A stretch of 64,000 nt of DNA. It comes from Sanderia malayensis. Lineage: Eukaryota; Cnidaria; Scyphozoa; Semaeostomeae; Pelagiidae. Both the position numbers and the translations under genes were made by a program. This document shows positions 62,334 to 64,000 of this stretch, one piece after another; the stretch's first letter is position 1, and every line of letters starts with the position of its first letter. Under the pieces are notes generated by a model that saw nothing but the letters and a program-made list of their open reading frames with translations, was not told the DNA's origin and did not search any database. The stretch lies in the NCBI GenBank assembly GCA_013076295.1, contig RQOL01000677.1, positions 62,001-126,000 of the forward strand, given 5' to 3'.

Positions 62334-64000
62334 TATCTCCCCCTTACTTAAATCAAATGTCTCTTCTGGAGCCGTAACAAGACAATAGAAAGATATATCT
62401 AAATATAAGTTATATGCCTCATAAACGTTTTGTCCGTACCGTTTAGGATTTTTCCTTTCTCTGGCCGGATATCTGGGAATAACAGCTTCAGCTTGAACCT
62501 CTGGATCGTCGGGCATAATCACATTGTCCTCGTCTATATCGGAGTCAGTCTCGAATTCTTTCTGCATAGGAAACTTCTTGAAATGCGAAATGTTCCTTGT
62601 GATTGTGTGATTATTTCGCTGGTTACAAGCGACTATCATTGTCCCTTTCCTTTCGACGACGGTGTAAGGCTCTGGGTTAAAGTTTGTTGATAATTTGTTC
62701 TGCTTAGGTTGCTTTACCAGAACATTATCACCAATTTTGATTTCTAATGTTTTGGCTCTTTGAGCTCTGTCAGTATTCTCTTTCATCTTCCCCTTTTTAA
62801 ATGAATCCTGACGTACAAGGTGGTGGTGTGTGTCAGCTGTACTTTCAGTAACAATCTGCGGCAATTTGGTGTTTATCTCGCGGTTAAATAGTAATTGAGC
62901 GGGTGAAAGTTGGGTGGTGCTTTGTGGAGTTGCACGATAATTGAGCAAAAAACGATTGAGTTCTTTTCTCCAATTTCTTTTATCAATTACAGCTGATCGT
63001 ATCGCTTTCGTTAACGGTTTCATAAATGTTTCTGCCTGAGCATTTGCTTGAGGCCATAGTGGTGTGATTCTGCGATGTACAGGTCCATTTTCGCTCATGA
63101 AATCTCGAATATCACTGCTTGCAAATGGGGGTCCATTATCGCTGATGAGAATTTCTGGAATACCATGTCTGGCGAATATTCCTTCCAGTTTCGGAATGGT
63201 GGACTTTGCAGAAGTGGAAGTAACGATTTCGACTTCAGGAAATCTGCTATAGGCATCAACGACTACGAGCAAATATTCCCCTGTTGGTAATGGTCCTAAA
63301 AAATCAATGTTGACTGTGTGCCACGGGGCGGGCGGTAATTTAGTCATCTGCAACGGTTCTGGACGCGCGGCTGGTCCAGTTGCTTGACATGCTAAGCAAT
63401 GTTTTATAATAGTTTCCGTAAGTTCGTCAATACCAGGAAACAATATCTTAGTACGCAAGAGCTTTTTCGTTTTCACAAGGCCTTGATGACCCTCGTGTGC
63501 AATGTTGATTGCTCTGGTACGATGCGAATTCGGTAACACAATGCGTGTACCGCGTAATATCAGGTTTGAGTCGGTTACAGTGAGTTCGTTGCGAAATTGA
63601 TGGAATTTCAGCAACTCTGCTCTGTTTACATGCTCTAGTAACGTGCGAGTTTTATCATAAGTATCTTGCCAATTTGTATCGCGAATGTTTGAAATAACAC
63701 GTTGAAGCGTTGCGTCGTTGCGAGTAGCAGTTTCGATTTCAGAAAGTTTCATGGTTTTCGGAACGGATTGTTGCGATAGAAAATTGACATAATCCTCGGC
63801 ATTGTTGTGATGCGCCAATGTTGTATCCTGAAGGGGAGGTCGTGAAAGAAAATAGGACGGGTTGTCTTGACCCTTTGTATGGATAACTTTGAAGTTATAT
63901 TCTTGCATACGTAAATTCCATCTGGCAATTCTGGCTGAAGGGTTGGATTTTGGATTATTTAAAATCATTTCGATTGGTTTGCAGTCAGTGTACAACTTGA
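62331..64000 (-). CDS. Gypsy pol polyprotein, C-terminal part (RNase H end and integrase), 5' truncated by the window
   Basis: The frame is open from the window edge to a TGA at 62333-62331, so about 555 codons are visible and the true start lies outside. Numbering from the TTG at 63995: residues 1-55 are the end of RNase H (YTDCKPIE, then LSRPP). The zinc-binding HHCC domain is H167, H170, C200 and C203. The integrase catalytic core has D231 (NIDFLGP), D286 (SDNGPPF) and E322, with exactly 35 residues between the last two. LLNYRATP and LSPAQLLF follow, then GDNVLVK at 422-428 and a GPY/F-like module near 438-455. An acidic tail lies near 481-497. The integrase looks intact: it would cut and join the cDNA ends in the nucleus. 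In RNase H the Asp normally found before LSR is Tyr48, so this copy may lack RNase H activity. The TGA stop uses the first three bases of the LTR. Confidence 0.93.
   Translation of the reverse strand, partial: KLYTDCKPIEMILNNPKSNPSARIARWNLRMQEYNFKVIHTKGQDNPSYFLSRPPLQDTTLAHHNNAEDYVNFLSQQSVPKTMKLSEIETATRNDATLQRVISNIRDTNWQDTYDKTRTLLEHVNRAELLKFHQFRNELTVTDSNLILRGTRIVLPNSHRTRAINIAHEGHQGLVKTKKLLRTKILFPGIDELTETIIKHCLACQATGPAARPEPLQMTKLPPAPWHTVNIDFLGPLPTGEYLLVVVDAYSRFPEVEIVTSTSAKSTIPKLEGIFARHGIPEILISDNGPPFASSDIRDFMSENGPVHRRITPLWPQANAQAETFMKPLTKAIRSAVIDKRNWRKELNRFLLNYRATPQSTTQLSPAQLLFNREINTKLPQIVTESTADTHHHLVRQDSFKKGKMKENTDRAQRAKTLEIKIGDNVLVKQPKQNKLSTNFNPEPYTVVERKGTMIVACNQRNNHTITRNISHFKKFPMQKEFETDSDIDEDNVIMPDDPEVQAEAVIPRYPARERKNPKRYGQNVYEAYNLYLDISFYCLVTAPEETFDLSKGEI
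62334..62345 (-). other. Polypurine tract of the gypsy element
   Basis: The minus strand reads AAGGGGGAGATA immediately before the LTR. It would prime plus-strand DNA synthesis. It is also coding: it encodes the last four residues (KGEI) of the polyprotein. Confidence 0.85.

Larger units (their letters stand above)
62140..64000 (-). mobile_element. Ty3/gypsy LTR retrotransposon, 3' half, cut by the window end
   Basis: On the minus strand the order is pol (end of RNase H, integrase), polypurine tract, then LTR, which is the Ty3/gypsy order. The 5' LTR, primer binding site, gag, protease and reverse transcriptase would lie beyond 64000. It has inserted into a type-A satellite unit after CCCCGTTGTA. 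The target duplication cannot be checked because the other end is outside. Base composition and codon structure are clearly unlike the satellite. Confidence 0.93.

Noticed and set aside
62430..63290. Plus-strand frames of 60-86 codons over the gypsy pol region
   Set aside because: They are antisense to the clear integrase frame and have no similarity to known domains.

Overview
The window looks like nuclear DNA of a multicellular animal. About 62 kb is a head-to-tail satellite array (1-62139), broken by two non-autonomous DNA transposons with very long inverted arms. The array is cut off on the right by the 3' half of a Ty3/gypsy LTR retrotransposon on the minus strand (62140-64000). The integrase style (WPQANA..E, LLNYRATP, LSPAQLLF) resembles elements common in cnidarians and other invertebrates. 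A cnidarian host is my best guess but is not proven by this window. I see no host protein-coding gene and no RNA gene.

The satellite is composite. Every unit ends in the same core of about 60 bp, running roughly from ACCAAAATTGTACTTTCC to GAAAAATTGCAT. One of two unrelated arms precedes the core. The A arm (unit about 136 bp) is AT-rich with a pyrimidine block and an ATGCCCTCAAAACATG-like centre. The B arm (unit about 155-232 bp) is purine-rich and built from a 17-bp microrepeat, GTGGGAAGTCATCAAAA, often stretched by an extra 7-bp GTGGGAA. Rarer parts are a B variant starting CCAATGTGGCTAATCGACAA, a 215-bp segment (module C, six copies) unrelated to core or arms, and a core variant with an AT-rich insertion (module D, seven copies). 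All units point the same way.

Units are arranged as nested higher-order repeats: 522 bp (ABB), 677 bp (four exact-length copies, 34492-37199), about 896 bp (ABABB, 27081-32417), and about 1086 bp. Above these are tandem segmental duplications of 5177 bp (13045-18221 and 18222-23399, almost identical) and about 6.4 kb (1-5910 and 6448-12883; the second holds an extra 522-bp unit). Units right of about 42 kb are more divergent and patchy, as expected for the ageing edge of an array.

Transposon 1 (24486-25561, TTA target duplication, PIF/Harbinger-like) and transposon 2 (about 44047-45671, fold-back-like) both sit in satellite units whose unoccupied paralogues are in this same window, so the insertions can be read directly. 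The gypsy fragment carries the end of RNase H, an intact integrase with HHCC and D-D-35-E residues, a polypurine tract and one LTR of about 194 bp. An expected RNase H catalytic Asp is Tyr in this copy.

Many open frames of 60-170 codons run through the satellite on both strands. They are by-products of stop-poor repeats, most begin at TTG, and they are not annotated as genes.
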